From the NCBI GenBank assembly GCA_902596655.1, contig CACJUX010000010.1, positions 1-63,763 of the forward strand: a DNA stretch of 63,763 nucleotides, given 5' to 3'. This document shows, piece after piece, positions 1-9,189 of this stretch; the first letter of the stretch is position 1, and each line of letters starts with the position of its first letter. A program made the position numbers and the translations under genes. The DNA is from an uncultured SAR116 cluster alpha proteobacterium (lineage in GTDB: Bacteria > Pseudomonadota > Alphaproteobacteria > Puniceispirillales > Puniceispirillaceae). The notes beneath the pieces were generated by a model. The model had not been told where the DNA came from. It ran no database searches and was given only the letters and a program-made list of their open reading frames with translations.

Positions 1-930
1 ATGATGGATCAGCGCTTCCATTGAATTCTTCATCTCGCCACGCTTAGGCGGTGTGACCTTGTTATTTTCGGCAAGAACGGGGCCTAGCGGCATTTTGGCA
101 ATGCACTGATCAATGATCCGAAGCGATTGGCGCATTTCTTCAACCCGGACAAGATAGCGAGCATAGCAGTCACCGGTCTTGCCGACCGGCACATCGAACT
201 CCATTTCAGGATAAGCGTCATAGGGCTGCGCTTTGCGCAGATCCCAGGCAATCCCGGTGGCGCGCAGGCAAGGTCCAGTCATGCCAAGATCAAGCGCTTC
301 GTCCTCGCTGATCACGCCAATATCGACGGTGCGCTGCTTGAAAATACGGTTATCAGTCAACAACATTTCCAGATCATCAATGAAGGATGGAAATTTTGCC
401 GCCCATTGGGAAATCTCTTCAAGCAGACCATCGGGCAAATCTTGATGCACCCCGCCGGGCCGAAAATAGGCCGCATGCAGGCGGGCTCCGCAGGCACGCT
501 CATAGAAGCCCATCAGCTGCTCGCGTTCCTCAAAGCCCCAAAGCAGGGGCGTCATCGCACCAACATCGATGGCAAAAGTCGTCAAATTCAGCAGGTGATT
601 GAGAATACGACCAATCTCACAATAAAGGACACGGATATATTGTGCCCGGCGCGGCACCGTAATGCCAAGTGATTTTTCAATCGACAGCGCCCAGGCATGT
701 TCCTGATTCATCGGTGAGACATAATCCAGCCGGTCGAAATAGGGTAAAGCCTGCAGATAGGTCTTGTGTTCGATCAGCTTTTCGGTGCCGCGATGCAGCA
801 GACCCACATGCGGATCGGCACGCTCTATAACCTCGCCATCCATCTCCAGCACAAGGCGCAACACCCCATGCGCCGCTGGATGCTGCGGCCCGAAATTCAT
901 GGTGATTGGCTTGATCTGCATTTCTGCCAT
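1..930 (-). CDS. nuoD: NADH-quinone oxidoreductase subunit D (3' end beyond window)
   Basis: Subunit of the peripheral arm of respiratory complex I, which helps form the quinone-binding site. The frame is open from the ATG at 930 to the window edge, 310 codons without a stop; the family is usually about 390-400 residues, so the C-terminal quarter lies outside. The N-terminus has [10 protein letters not shown] (residues 13-22), then HRGTEKLIE (about 46-54) and [14 protein letters not shown], all hallmarks of the 49 kDa subunit. It follows nuoC by 11 bp in the order nuoA-B-C-D, so it is co-transcribed with them. Identity is certain; only the 3' end is unseen. Confidence 0.97.
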   Translation of the reverse strand, partial: MAEMQIKPITMNFGPQHPAAHGVLRLVLEMDGEVIERADPHVGLLHRGTEKLIEHKTYLQALPYFDRLDYVSPMNQEHAWALSIEKSLGITVPRRAQYIRVLYCEIGRILNHLLNLTTFAIDVGAMTPLLWGFEEREQLMGFYERACGARLHAAYFRPGGVHQDLPDGLLEEISQWAAKFPSFIDDLEMLLTDNRIFKQRTVDIGVISEDEALDLGMTGPCLRATGIAWDLRKAQPYDAYPEMEFDVPVGKTGDCYARYLVRVEEMRQSLRIIDQCIAKMPLGPVLAENNKVTPPKRGEMKNSMEALIHH

Positions 931-941
931 GGCCGCCTCCC

Positions 942-1601
942 CTATTCGCCCTTGCCCGCTTTGTCGGCAGGGTTGACATCGATCTGACCCTGCATACCCT
1001 CCCACGGGCTGAGGAAATCAAAATCACGAAATTCCTGCACAAGATTGACCGGTTCATTGACCACGCGGCGCAGCGTGTCGTCATAGCGCACCTCAACATG
1101 ACCGGTCAGCGGGAAATCCTTTCGTAACGGATGCCCCTCAAAGCCATAATCCGTAAGCAATCGACGCAGATCGGGATGGCCAGCGAAGAAAATACCAAAC
1201 ATGTCCCAGACCTCACGCTCGGCCCAGTTGGCGGCGCTGAAAAGCCCAACGATCGACGGCACCGCCTGCCCCTCATCGATCGGCATTAGAATGCGCAAGC
1301 GCATGTTATTTTTCATCGACAGCAGCTGATACACCATTTCAAAACGCTCTGGCCTATCAGGGTAATCAACCGCCGTGAGGTCGGATAGCTGATTGAATGA
1401 TGCTACTACGTCGTTGCGAAGGCTCGTCAAAAGATTGACCAAAGCCGAAGGGGCCGTCCGCAAGATAATCTGGCCACCGGAAATTTCGGCTCCGCTTATG
1501 GTATCGGCCAGAAGGTGATGGAGATGGACAACCATAGTGTCCAAAGTCGAAGCCGCAGCATCCCCTGCGCGACTAACCTCGATTTGATCCATATCTCCCA
1601 T
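942..1601 (-). CDS. nuoC: NADH-quinone oxidoreductase subunit C (30 kDa)
   Basis: Complex I hydrophilic-arm subunit of 219 residues. The family signature [20 protein letters not shown] is present in the central part, followed by [20 protein letters not shown]. Three in-frame ATGs lie close together (1607, 1601, 1592); 1601 is preferred because an AGGGG sequence sits about 7 bases upstream, whereas it is too close to 1607. It lies between nuoB (gap about 90 bp) and nuoD (gap 11 bp). The first 40 residues are variable and the exact start is uncertain by a few codons. Confidence 0.95.
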   Translation of the reverse strand: MGDMDQIEVSRAGDAAASTLDTMVVHLHHLLADTISGAEISGGQIILRTAPSALVNLLTSLRNDVVASFNQLSDLTAVDYPDRPERFEMVYQLLSMKNNMRLRILMPIDEGQAVPSIVGLFSAANWAEREVWDMFGIFFAGHPDLRRLLTDYGFEGHPLRKDFPLTGHVEVRYDDTLRRVVNEPVNLVQEFRDFDFLSPWEGMQGQIDVNPADKAGKGE

Positions 1602-1690
1602 TAGCATCCCCTAGAGTGAACAACATCATGTTGCTTGTCTCTCGACATCAGTCAAAGCGGCACAACCGATCCGGTGATCGTAATTAACGC

Positions 1691-2239
1691 TCATGTTCTA
1701 GCAATTGTCGCCGTACGCCGAATTTTCTTTTGCAGTTGCAACAGACCATAGATCAGTGCCTCAGCGGTTGGCGGACAGCCAGGAACATAAACATCCACCG
1801 GCACAATCCGATCGCACCCGCGGACCACCGCATAGGAATAGTGATAATAACCGCCACCATTGGCGCATGACCCCATCGACAGCACCCAGCGCGGTTCCGG
1901 CATCTGGTCGTAGACGCGGCGTAGCGCCGGCGCCATCTTGTTAGTCAGAGTACCAGCAACAATCATCACATCCGATTGCCGCGGGCTTGGCCTGAACAGC
2001 ATGCCATAGCGATCCATGTCATAACGGCTGGCGGCGGAATGCATCATCTCAATTGAACAGCACGCAAGTCCAAAAGTCATCGGCCACAATGATCCAGAGC
2101 GCGCCCAGTTGAACAGCTTGTCGGCCTTGGCAATGACAAAACCACGATTAGTGAGTTCATCGCCAACGGCGTCCAGGATCGTATCCTGATCTGGTCCCTG
2201 CGGGATTGGCGGTGCGGAATATGGGTCAATCACTCCCAT
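1691..2239 (-). CDS. nuoB: NADH-quinone oxidoreductase subunit B
   Basis: Complex I subunit carrying iron-sulfur cluster N2, the last electron carrier before quinone. The protein is 182 residues from the preferred ATG at 2239 (MGVIDPYS), with AAGGGG upstream; an upstream in-frame ATG at 2260 overlaps nuoA by 31 bp and is less likely. The cluster ligands are visible: the CC pair in [12 protein letters not shown], the Cys in [12 protein letters not shown] and the Cys in [11 protein letters not shown]. The gene overlaps the end of nuoA by 10 bp, indicating translational coupling. Family length is typical. Confidence 0.97.
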   Translation of the reverse strand: MGVIDPYSAPPIPQGPDQDTILDAVGDELTNRGFVIAKADKLFNWARSGSLWPMTFGLACCSIEMMHSAASRYDMDRYGMLFRPSPRQSDVMIVAGTLTNKMAPALRRVYDQMPEPRWVLSMGSCANGGGYYHYSYAVVRGCDRIVPVDVYVPGCPPTAEALIYGLLQLQKKIRRTATIART

Positions 2240-2625
2240 TCCAGAGCCCCTTTTTTCCATTCATAGATGAAACCAATCGTCAGCACGGCAAGAAATACCA
2301 TCATAGACCAGAAGCCAAACAACCCTATCCCACCAAGCGAGACGGCCCATGGGAAAAGAAAGGCGACCTCCAGATCAAAAATAATGAAGAGGATCGCCAC
2401 GAGGTAAAAACGCACGTCAAACTGCCTCCGCGAATCCTCAAAAGCGTCAAAGCCACATTCGTAGGCGGCCATCTTATCCTCATCCGGCCGCTGATTGCCG
2501 AAAATGAACGCTGTGGCCACAAAAGCCGCGGACAAACCAACCGCAATCGCAAAGAAAATAGCGATTGGTAGATATTCGGATAGAAACTCCGGCACCTCAC
2601 TCTCCCGCAGACTTGCTGTAATCAT
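2230..2625 (-). CDS. nuoA: NADH-quinone oxidoreductase subunit A
   Basis: Small membrane subunit of complex I, 131 residues from the ATG at 2625. The longer open frame extends further upstream (to 2907) but that part is basic and unlike the family, so it is treated as non-coding. Three membrane segments are visible: [40 protein letters not shown] and [19 protein letters not shown]. The loop motif [19 protein letters not shown] contains the conserved Cys and acidic residues. It is the first gene of the nuo operon; the promoter should lie in the 276 bp between it and the divergent gene at 2902. Confidence 0.95.
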   Translation of the reverse strand: MITASLRESEVPEFLSEYLPIAIFFAIAVGLSAAFVATAFIFGNQRPDEDKMAAYECGFDAFEDSRRQFDVRFYLVAILFIIFDLEVAFLFPWAVSLGGIGLFGFWSMMVFLAVLTIGFIYEWKKGALEWE

Positions 2626-2901
2626 CGCTTGATTAATCCAGCACCGCGGCAAAAGCAACCCCAAGAGCTTTAGTTTCTGCCACAATTGGGCGCATTTGCC
2701 GCGCCACCGCAGCCAGTCTGGATATAGCCCGTCACTTAACCCATGATTCTCCAGGTCATAGCTGGCAAACAAGCAATTTTTAGCCGCGGATAAAAAATTT
2801 GATTTACGAAGGAAAACAATTCTGCTTCGGTTTTTTTGACGATGGGATGAGCACTCTGTTTCACGGGGACGGACTACGCGAATGGAAGTGGATACGAGCC
2901 A

Positions 2902-3774
2902 ATGCAAAAGAATGATCTCACAGAATATGTAACCAGCTTTGAGAATAACGGCTATGTTCTGATGGAAAATGTCATCACCGGTGATCAGCTGGCGGCGCTA
3001 AACGACCAGCTGCGGAGCTGGATTGATGATTCCCGCCAGCATGACAGCAATTTTGGTGAAATAATGGATGGCCGCCCCCGATTTGACGTCGAGCCCAGAA
3101 CCCATTCCCCGGAGATGCCCGCGCTACGCCGCATTTCCTCGCCAATCGAGGTCTCCGACAGTTATCTGACCGTAACCCGTGATAACGCCGCCCTCGACCT
3201 GACGGCTGAAATCTTCGGCCCGAACATCAAGCTTGTAGCGACCAAGGTCAATCTTAAACTCCCAGGATCGGGAACGGCGGTCAAATATCATCAGGATTTC
3301 CCTTTTGAACCACATTCTAACGACAATGTTATGACCGTGCTGATCTTTCTCGATGACGTCACGCCCGACAATGGGCCACTCGAGGTGGTGCCCGGAAGCC
3401 ACAGGGGCAAGATCCACACCTTATGGCATGACGGCGTCTTTACTGGTGCCGTTGATCCAGAGATGGAGGAGGGGCTGCGCGACGCATCGGTCAGCTGTAC
3501 CGGCAAAGCAGGCTCCGCCTGCCTAATGCATTCACGCCTGCTGCATGCCTCACTACCAAACATGACCAACGTCCCACGCAGCCTGTTTATCATCACTTAT
3601 GTGGCCGAGGATGCGATAGCTCTGTCACCCAACCCAATCCCGCATATCTATGACGGGGACATCATGCGTGGACGCCATACCGGCCGGGTCCGCTGCACAC
3701 CCTATGAGATGGACTTGCCGGAATATCCAAAGGAAGCCTCTTTCTTTGGCCAGCAGGACAAAGTAAAGGCATAG
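2902..3774 (+). CDS. phytanoyl-CoA dioxygenase (PhyH) family protein
   Basis: Putative Fe(II)/2-oxoglutarate-dependent oxygenase of 290 residues. The metal facial triad is recognisable: H-x-D in [11 protein letters not shown] (about residues 131-133) and the distal His in [11 protein letters not shown] near residue 214; the Arg of NVPRSLF would bind 2-oxoglutarate. [10 protein letters not shown] is the usual PhyH turn. The substrate cannot be told; bacterial relatives hydroxylate lipids, ectoine or small secondary metabolites. It is divergent from nuoA and is followed 47 bp downstream by an EamA transporter, so the pair may act on the same small molecule. Confidence 0.85.
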   Translation: MQKNDLTEYVTSFENNGYVLMENVITGDQLAALNDQLRSWIDDSRQHDSNFGEIMDGRPRFDVEPRTHSPEMPALRRISSPIEVSDSYLTVTRDNAALDLTAEIFGPNIKLVATKVNLKLPGSGTAVKYHQDFPFEPHSNDNVMTVLIFLDDVTPDNGPLEVVPGSHRGKIHTLWHDGVFTGAVDPEMEEGLRDASVSCTGKAGSACLMHSRLLHASLPNMTNVPRSLFIITYVAEDAIALSPNPIPHIYDGDIMRGRHTGRVRCTPYEMDLPEYPKEASFFGQQDKVKA

Positions 3775-3821
3775 GTTACAAAAAGCCACAGATCATTCCG
3801 GGCTGACATTGTGGGAACAAT

Positions 3822-4724
3822 TTGATGACGAAAAATGCAGCAATGCTGCTGATCCTGCTTGGCGGAAGCTGTATGAGTTTTGTCGGGCTGATGATGCGGC
3901 TTCTGGACACAACAGATGGCCCGCTCATCCTGTTCTACCGCTCGATCGGGCTGGTGCTGATTGTCGGCACTGTCGCCTGTCTGCGCCGCCGCACATCTCC
4001 CGCAGCCTTTCTGGCGAGCCTTGACCGCACCGACGCGCTGATGGGGCTGGCGCTTGGCATTGCCTTTATCACCTATGTCTTTGCCATGCTGATGACCTCT
4101 GTCGCCTCGACGCTGTTCCTGCTGACAACATCGCCCTTTCTGGCAGCCATAATTGGCTGGATCTGGATTGGTGAGAAACCACACTCGTTTACCTGGTGGG
4201 CAATGGTCGCGGCGCTGATCGGTGTTGGCGTTATGCTCGGAGATGGCTGGGAATTGGGGCGAACTAACGGTAATCTGGTAGCACTTGCATCGGCGCTGGC
4301 CTTTTCCGTAATGCTTGTTCTGGCCCGCAGAAGCAAACGAGATGACGTGCTTGGCGGCACCTTCTGCGGTGGGCTTTTCGCCGGCGCCATGGGGGCGGTT
4401 GCAGCATTGATTGTTGGTGATGGCCTTGCTATTTCGGCCTATGATCTGGGAATGACGTTGTTCATGGGCGCCTTTACCATCGGCATTGGCATCGCCTTTG
4501 TGACTTGGGGGACATCCTATGTGCCGGCGGCCGAGGTCAGCCTTTTGGTTCTGATTGAGAGCGTTTTGGGTCCTTTATGGCCATGGCTGTTCCTTGGTGA
4601 GGCGATGAGCCGGCTGGAGATTGCCGGCGGTAGCGTGGTGCTGGTGGCAGTGGCCCTGCTGGCATTGAACAGTCGCGATACACACAAGCATGACAACCTG
4701 AAAATGGGAGAAACTAATGACTGA
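3822..4724 (+). CDS. EamA/DMT-superfamily transporter
   Basis: Inner-membrane drug/metabolite transporter of 300 residues with about ten hydrophobic segments arranged as two five-helix EamA repeats. Typical features are the GPLILFYRS motif in helix 2, TLFLLTTSPFLAAIIGWIWIGE at the end of the first repeat and VSLLVLIESVLGPLWPWLFLGE at the end of the second. Direction and substrate are unknown. It overlaps the next gene by 8 bp (4717-4724), so the two are translationally linked. Regulation is not visible. Confidence 0.88.
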   Translation: MMTKNAAMLLILLGGSCMSFVGLMMRLLDTTDGPLILFYRSIGLVLIVGTVACLRRRTSPAAFLASLDRTDALMGLALGIAFITYVFAMLMTSVASTLFLLTTSPFLAAIIGWIWIGEKPHSFTWWAMVAALIGVGVMLGDGWELGRTNGNLVALASALAFSVMLVLARRSKRDDVLGGTFCGGLFAGAMGAVAALIVGDGLAISAYDLGMTLFMGAFTIGIGIAFVTWGTSYVPAAEVSLLVLIESVLGPLWPWLFLGEAMSRLEIAGGSVVLVAVALLALNSRDTHKHDNLKMGETND

Positions 4725-5178
4725 TCAACAGCAACAGGCCACGCCAAAACTAGCTATCTGGCTGGGCTATGGTGGTCTTGCACCATTTGTCATCTGTGCT
4801 GCCATGGCATATAGCAGCACGCCGATGCTCGCCGACTATGGGCTGATCGGCGCCGCAAATTACGGCGCTGTTATCCTTAGTTTCGTTGGAGCCATTCACT
4901 GGGGGCTTGCAATGCAGGATGGCCGTAATATTTATTGGTTTTCCTGGTCAGTCACGCCAGCACTACTAGCATGGGCGGCGATCAGCCTGCTTGATGTCGG
5001 GTTGAGCATGCTGGCGCTGGTTCCTGCTTTTGTTCTTTCCTGGTCAGTCGACAGACAGGCCTTCCGCCGTGGCCTGCTGCCTGCATGTTATATGCGGCTG
5101 CGGCATATTCTGACGGGTGGCGCGGTTTTAAGCCTGCTATTCACCGCATTTGCACCAGCCATTCCCTATAACTGGTGA
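4717..5178 (+). CDS. DUF3429 family membrane protein
   Basis: Small membrane protein of 153 residues with four to five hydrophobic segments. The conserved core is LGYGGLAPFV near the N-terminus, then the motif AVILSFVGAIHWGLAM (about residues 49-64), which is characteristic of DUF3429; the third segment YWFSWSVTPALLAWAAI follows. No biochemical function is established for this family. It overlaps the 3' end of the EamA transporter gene and ends 8 bp before the convergent gene at 5187. Confidence 0.85.
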   Translation: MTDQQQQATPKLAIWLGYGGLAPFVICAAMAYSSTPMLADYGLIGAANYGAVILSFVGAIHWGLAMQDGRNIYWFSWSVTPALLAWAAISLLDVGLSMLALVPAFVLSWSVDRQAFRRGLLPACYMRLRHILTGGAVLSLLFTAFAPAIPYNW

Positions 5179-5186
5179 CGCGAGCA

Positions 5187-6086
5187 TCACCTTCGCGAGC
5201 GCACCATGATTATGTTGCCCGTCACGACAAGCGCCAGACCAAAAAGTGCAAATACTGACCATCGATAACTCTCAAAAGCGGTTGAAATCAAAAGGGCAAA
5301 TGCCGGAAACATCACCGTAGCATAGCCGGCCCGGCTGGGCCCGATCCGGCCTACTAACGTGAGATAACAGGCAAAAGTAATCACAGACGAGATGACAACA
5401 AGCCACGCAAGTGAAAGCAGATAGCGTGGCGTGAACTCGATGATGAACGGGCTACCATTAAGTGATGCAAATAATCCCAACAACCCCGTACCATAGGCCA
5501 TTCCCCAAGTACTTGCTCCCATTACCGGAAGACCAGCCCGCTGGGTTGCCGCCGAGACAAGATTGCCGATGCTAAAAAATATTGTCCCGGCGAGGCACAG
5601 ACCCAAGCTGACAAGCGCTGTCTCTGACGCCAACATTTCTGGGAGATAAAGTAGCAGAACGCCAGAGATACCAATCATTGCAGCCATAACATGCATCCAT
5701 TTCGGCATCTGCCATGAAATCAGCGCCACCATCAGAACAATTATCAGCGAGGCGGTGGAGAACACCACGGCAAGCAGGCCGGAGGCACCGTAACTGCCAG
5801 CGTAGTAGAACATTAGGAAATTCGCCGAGAACAAAAAAAGGCCAAGCGCCAAAAAGCGAAGATGATCATACGCCGCAAAGCGCAAACGCTGTCCCAGCAT
5901 CGCGGACAAGCCGAACATGAGCAGCGCTGCAGCCAGGTAACGCCAGAACAACGACACTTCGGGCGCGACAATGCCAAGCTGTTGTTTCAGCATGATCCAG
6001 CTTGTCGACCAGCCGAACACCATGACAGCATACAGAAAATAATCTCGCGGCGTCATGCCAGTCTGCTCGCCATCAGGGCTAGTCAT
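5187..6086 (-). CDS. EamA/DMT-superfamily transporter, last gene of the Lin0512-cupin operon
   Basis: Inner-membrane transporter of 299 residues with ten predicted helices in two EamA repeats (for example VSLFWRYLAAALLMFGLSAM and GLLAVVFSTASLIIVLMVAL). The start at 6086 is chosen because its ATG overlaps the stop of the upstream cupin gene (stop at 6079-6081), the usual arrangement for coupled translation; an upstream start at 6125 would lengthen the overlap without reason. As the last gene of a four-gene minus-strand operon, it probably moves the substrate or product of the neighbouring unknown enzymes. Confidence 0.88.
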   Translation of the reverse strand: MTSPDGEQTGMTPRDYFLYAVMVFGWSTSWIMLKQQLGIVAPEVSLFWRYLAAALLMFGLSAMLGQRLRFAAYDHLRFLALGLFLFSANFLMFYYAGSYGASGLLAVVFSTASLIIVLMVALISWQMPKWMHVMAAMIGISGVLLLYLPEMLASETALVSLGLCLAGTIFFSIGNLVSAATQRAGLPVMGASTWGMAYGTGLLGLFASLNGSPFIIEFTPRYLLSLAWLVVISSVITFACYLTLVGRIGPSRAGYATVMFPAFALLISTAFESYRWSVFALFGLALVVTGNIIMVRSRR

Positions 6087-7188
6087 GCAGATCTGTCTTG
6101 AACGCACCGGGAAGCGCCACCTCAATTAATTCCAGATCTTCACTGCAATCGCAAAACGCTGCAGCGGCGCCCGGTGGCACAACAAAAGCATCACCTGCTG
6201 ACAGCGCCGATGGCTCCTGCCCATCAACCTCTAGCCGCATGGTTCCGGTCATAACAAAATGAAACAGGATGTCACAATCGTGACTGGCACGCCTAGTCTC
6301 ACCCCCATGCCATCTGGCAACCTGCACATTGGCTACGCCATTCGTGGCATGAAGAATGCCGGTGTCACGATGGACGAAGCCCGGAATGCGCCAGGGATGC
6401 CACTTTGCCTCCGCCTTTTTGTGGTGGATGAATCGCTGTCCATGAAACAGCCGGTCTAGTTTTTTCGAGCCATTCGGCAGGGTCATTTCATGGTCTATGG
6501 TAGTCACATGCTCAGCTGGAACACCGATCTCGATCACCTCGATATTGTCCGAGGCAAACAACACGCGATGCCGGATTTCTGGGGGCTGGATAACACAATC
6601 GCCAGCATGCAGGCGAAATTCTGGCCCCTGATCCTCATAAACAAGATCAACCCAGCCAACGATGCAGAAAATCAGTTGAAACCCAACCGTGTGATAATGA
6701 ACCATATCCGGCACCGGCCCACCATCGGGGATGCGAATATGGCTAGCAATGATCGACCCGCCGAGCCTGTCAGGGATCAAATCGCGATAATGCATGCCGG
6801 CCCGGCCAATAACCCAAGGAGCCTCGTCGACAAGTCGGCGCACGACGTAGCAATGCTGGGTCGGTGGAATGCGCAGCGGGGCATTGTTCTGCGCAATCTC
6901 GATCATCATACCGTTTGGTGCCGTGATGATTTGCTCACCATTGGCGACAGCAGCCGGGTCATCAGCCTGCAAACACAGACGTGGGCATGGTGTTTCATTA
7001 GCACAGCGCGAATCAAGTCTCAGCCTTACACCGTGTCCGGAAAGCACCGCCACTGCCGGATTATCGGCTGGAAAAATCTCTTCAAGGCGAAAGCCAAGCG
7101 TCTTCATGAAGAAGGGCAGATCATCGCGAATATCGGATGATGGCACAATGATTTCAGCGGTTTGAATGACGCTGTCAGAAACTGTCAT
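6079..7188 (-). CDS. VOC-like domain fused to two cupin domains
   Basis: A 369-residue protein with three parts. Residues about 1-95 resemble one glyoxalase/VOC module (AEIIVPSSDIRDDLPFFMKTLG, typical opening), but a full metal site is not evident. Residues about 140-245 form a cupin with MVHYHTVGFQLI (HxH metal ligands) and a later His in PPEIRHRVL. Residues about 270-365 form a second cupin with RASHDCDILFHF, whose last ligand position is replaced by Ala (PPGAAAAF), so only the first cupin may bind metal. It lies 22 bp downstream of a Lin0512 gene and overlaps the EamA transporter gene. The reaction is unknown; dioxygenase, isomerase or sensor roles are possible. Confidence 0.8.
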   Translation of the reverse strand: MTVSDSVIQTAEIIVPSSDIRDDLPFFMKTLGFRLEEIFPADNPAVAVLSGHGVRLRLDSRCANETPCPRLCLQADDPAAVANGEQIITAPNGMMIEIAQNNAPLRIPPTQHCYVVRRLVDEAPWVIGRAGMHYRDLIPDRLGGSIIASHIRIPDGGPVPDMVHYHTVGFQLIFCIVGWVDLVYEDQGPEFRLHAGDCVIQPPEIRHRVLFASDNIEVIEIGVPAEHVTTIDHEMTLPNGSKKLDRLFHGQRFIHHKKAEAKWHPWRIPGFVHRDTGILHATNGVANVQVARWHGGETRRASHDCDILFHFVMTGTMRLEVDGQEPSALSAGDAFVVPPGAAAAFCDCSEDLELIEVALPGAFKTDLHD

Positions 7189-7209
7189 CTGGCTGCTTCC
7201 TGTTCACGG

Positions 7210-7575
7210 TCAGGCTCTGGTGGCGAGTTGCCAGTCATTGGGGTCAATGTCCAGAAACGCCTCAACAGCTGCTGTTGCAATCACCGAAACGTTGTCATTT
7301 TCTTCATCGTAGGCATCTAAACCACCTTTAACAATCTGCACCTGGGGCATACCGCGGGGCAGTTCGGCACGCAGACGCTCAATATCGACCAGGTCGGGTA
7401 GCTGCACCCCGATGGTAACTCTCACCAACATATCTCGATGATCATAGCCAAGAGACTGGAACAGCGTAATCGAGCTGTGATGCAGCGCATCATGAACGGC
7501 GCGGCACGCCGCCTTTGTATAGTCGCATCCGTACAGGTCATTGCCCATACCCATCTCGAGAATCAACCGTTTCAT
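7210..7575 (-). CDS. Lin0512 family protein, paralog B
   Basis: A 121-residue protein of the uncharacterised Lin0512 family. The start at 7575 is supported by an ATGA overlap with the stop of paralog A (7572-7574) and by GGAAGAG upstream. Visible family features are GMGNDLYGCDYTKAA near the N-terminus, VRVTIGVQLPDLVDIE in the middle and KGGLDAYDEEND toward the end, ending in a conserved beta-strand VSVIATAAVEAFLD. It is clearly homologous to the upstream gene but diverged. No enzymatic function is established; the neighbours suggest small-molecule metabolism. Confidence 0.85.
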   Translation of the reverse strand: MKRLILEMGMGNDLYGCDYTKAACRAVHDALHHSSITLFQSLGYDHRDMLVRVTIGVQLPDLVDIERLRAELPRGMPQVQIVKGGLDAYDEENDNVSVIATAAVEAFLDIDPNDWQLATRA

Positions 7576-7940
7576 GCCAAACTCTTCCATCTTTCTGCCG
7601 GTTCCATGTCAAAGGAAACAACCACGGTCGCGTTGGCAATAATTGTGGCACCAGTGCCATCAGGCTTTGGCACGTCAAGGCCACCATGCGAGACTTTTAC
7701 AACACTCTGACCATACGGGAGAACGGCCTTGACTGCAGCAATCTCGACAGCATCTGGTTTCTGAACACCAATTTCGACATCAACGATCATGTCGGACTTG
7801 TCAAAACCAAAGGCCTCTGCCACGGACAGCGAGTTATGCCACAGCGCATCTTTAAGCGCCCGCGCCGCTGCTTGCGTATAATCTTCGCGCCGAAGCGATG
7901 TTCCCATGCCAAATTCCATCATAACGCGGGTTTTCGCCAT
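7572..7940 (-). CDS. Lin0512 family protein, paralog A (first gene of operon)
   Basis: A 122-residue Lin0512-family protein. The ATG at 7940 is preceded by GGAGAAGAGG, a strong ribosome-binding site, so the longer frame to 7982 is rejected. Shared features with paralog B are MEFGMGTSLRREDYTQAA, VDVEIGVQKPDAVEI and VSHGGLDVPKPDGTG. The region equivalent to DLYG in paralog B is SLRR here, so the two copies differ in the most conserved family segment and may form a heteromer or bind different ligands. It starts the operon 7940-5187. Confidence 0.85.
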   Translation of the reverse strand: MAKTRVMMEFGMGTSLRREDYTQAAARALKDALWHNSLSVAEAFGFDKSDMIVDVEIGVQKPDAVEIAAVKAVLPYGQSVVKVSHGGLDVPKPDGTGATIIANATVVVSFDMEPAERWKSLA

Positions 7941-8094
7941 CCTCTTCTCCCGATAACACCTCGTTTTTGTAGGTGTCAGCACCTGTTATCAAGTGATATA
8001 CCGACAATATTCTACACCAATTTTTCTATATAGGGATGATTGGCAAATTTCTCATGCTTTTTCGGCATTTTTAAGGATTAGTGGACTTGGCAGA

Positions 8095-8514
8095 CTAAGT
8101 TGATTGCCGCTGGCTAGCAAGGCGCTCAGATAGAGACATCAGACCATATGCACAAACGGACATCAAAATACCGAGCCATCTGGATGCAAAAACCAGCTGC
8201 ATTGCAACCGTAAAAAAGACAGGTAAGCTAACAGAGCCGACGCCGATGCCACGCTAGCTCAGCCTAAAATTCATCTCGCCAATCAGGAACGGCGAAACAA
8301 GCGCCCTTAAGGCTGGTTGCGGAGCAGAAGTCAGAGCAGTCAAAACAGCAATCAAAATGTATTCAGAGGCTTACAGGGTTTTCACAAAAAAGACAAAAGG
8401 TCCAAAAACCCAGCCAGGTGTTTTCCAGTCTGGTGGGCGCCATTCTCTGCTCATCGTCATGATCAAAGTGACAAACAGCATAACCAAGATGAAGCCAAGT
8501 AGGGAATTAAGGTT
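8095..8514 (-). pseudogene. TspO/MBR (tryptophan-rich sensory protein) pseudogene
   Basis: One continuous minus-strand frame of about 140 codons reads as a TspO-like membrane protein but has in-frame stops at 8371-8373 (TAA) and 8254-8256 (TAG), and another at 8515-8517 just upstream of the recognisable part. Recognisable pieces are a first hydrophobic helix (LLGFILVMLFV), the TspO signature REWRPPDWKTPGWVFGPF, ALRALVSPFLIGEM (the family has AL-WSP-FFG), and a last helix GLMSLSERLASQR. No frameshift is needed. Family proteins are about 150 residues and bind tetrapyrroles in the membrane. Gene loss by nonsense mutation is inferred. Confidence 0.75.
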
Positions 8515-8658
8515 TCAGCTACGGCTAGACCAAGCTTTGCACCTGTTTAGCCTGAATACCAAAGCAGCGTTGCCATTCTTTCCCGGCAGCATGCAAACTG
8601 ATGATAGCAGCTGCTAATTATTTGCAACAATCGCAGGGTATAAATCACATGCTGAAAA

Positions 8659-8994
8659 TCATAATCCGAATTGCGCCTGCACAGCGTTGTTCCAGCCAAC
8701 ATGGCTAGTTCCATCCGCAACAATAACCGGGCGTTTCAGCAGGGTCGGATGCGCCTGCAGCAGGGCCAATGGGTCGGCACTGCGTTCCACCTCGTCAAGG
8801 CCGCGCCATGTTGTTGATTTGCGATTGATCACAATTTCTGCACCATGCATTGCTAGCCATTCAGCAAACCTTGCCTCGGGCACACCATCGGCGCGGACAT
8901 CAATAATCTCGAGCTGATGCCCAGCGGCGGCCAGTGCCTTTATAGCCTTTTTACAGCTGTCACACCCTTTCAATGCATAGATAGTCACGTTCAT
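8659..8994 (-). CDS. ArsC/Spx-like (YffB-type) thioredoxin-fold protein
   Basis: A 111-residue ArsC-family protein. The motif IYALKGCDSCKKAIKAL gives a CxxC at about residues 10-13 at the start of a thioredoxin-like fold, followed by DVRADGVPEARFAEWLA and the family tail LLQAHPTLLKRPVIVADG. YffB-type members are glutathione-dependent reductases of uncertain substrate; true arsenate reductase activity cannot be claimed. The start at 8994 is chosen because the upstream extension to 9141 is not family-like. It stands alone between a TspO relic and the divergent protease gene. Confidence 0.88.
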   Translation of the reverse strand: MNVTIYALKGCDSCKKAIKALAAAGHQLEIIDVRADGVPEARFAEWLAMHGAEIVINRKSTTWRGLDEVERSADPLALLQAHPTLLKRPVIVADGTSHVGWNNAVQAQFGL

Positions 8995-9189
8995 TGATCG
9001 AATCCCACTCACTTTTATTGTCGGGTCACGTAATTTTTGTTTTCGGGCCTTTACGTACTTCAGGATGACGAAACATGATTGTTTATACCAGTACTGAATT
9101 AGCTGATCTGTCTCAATCCGCACTTCTGCAGCACAATACAACTATGTTAGGCTCACCCACTGCACGGGCATGATTTTAGAGTTGATGTG

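Noticed and set aside
2626-2907. Long N-terminal extension of nuoA open to 2907
   Set aside because: Basic, without family similarity, and would overlap the divergent gene start; nuoA of 131 residues from 2625 is standard.
5172-5195. Hairpin GGTGA/TCACC between convergent genes
   Set aside because: Five-base stem, no T run on either side; too weak for a terminator call.
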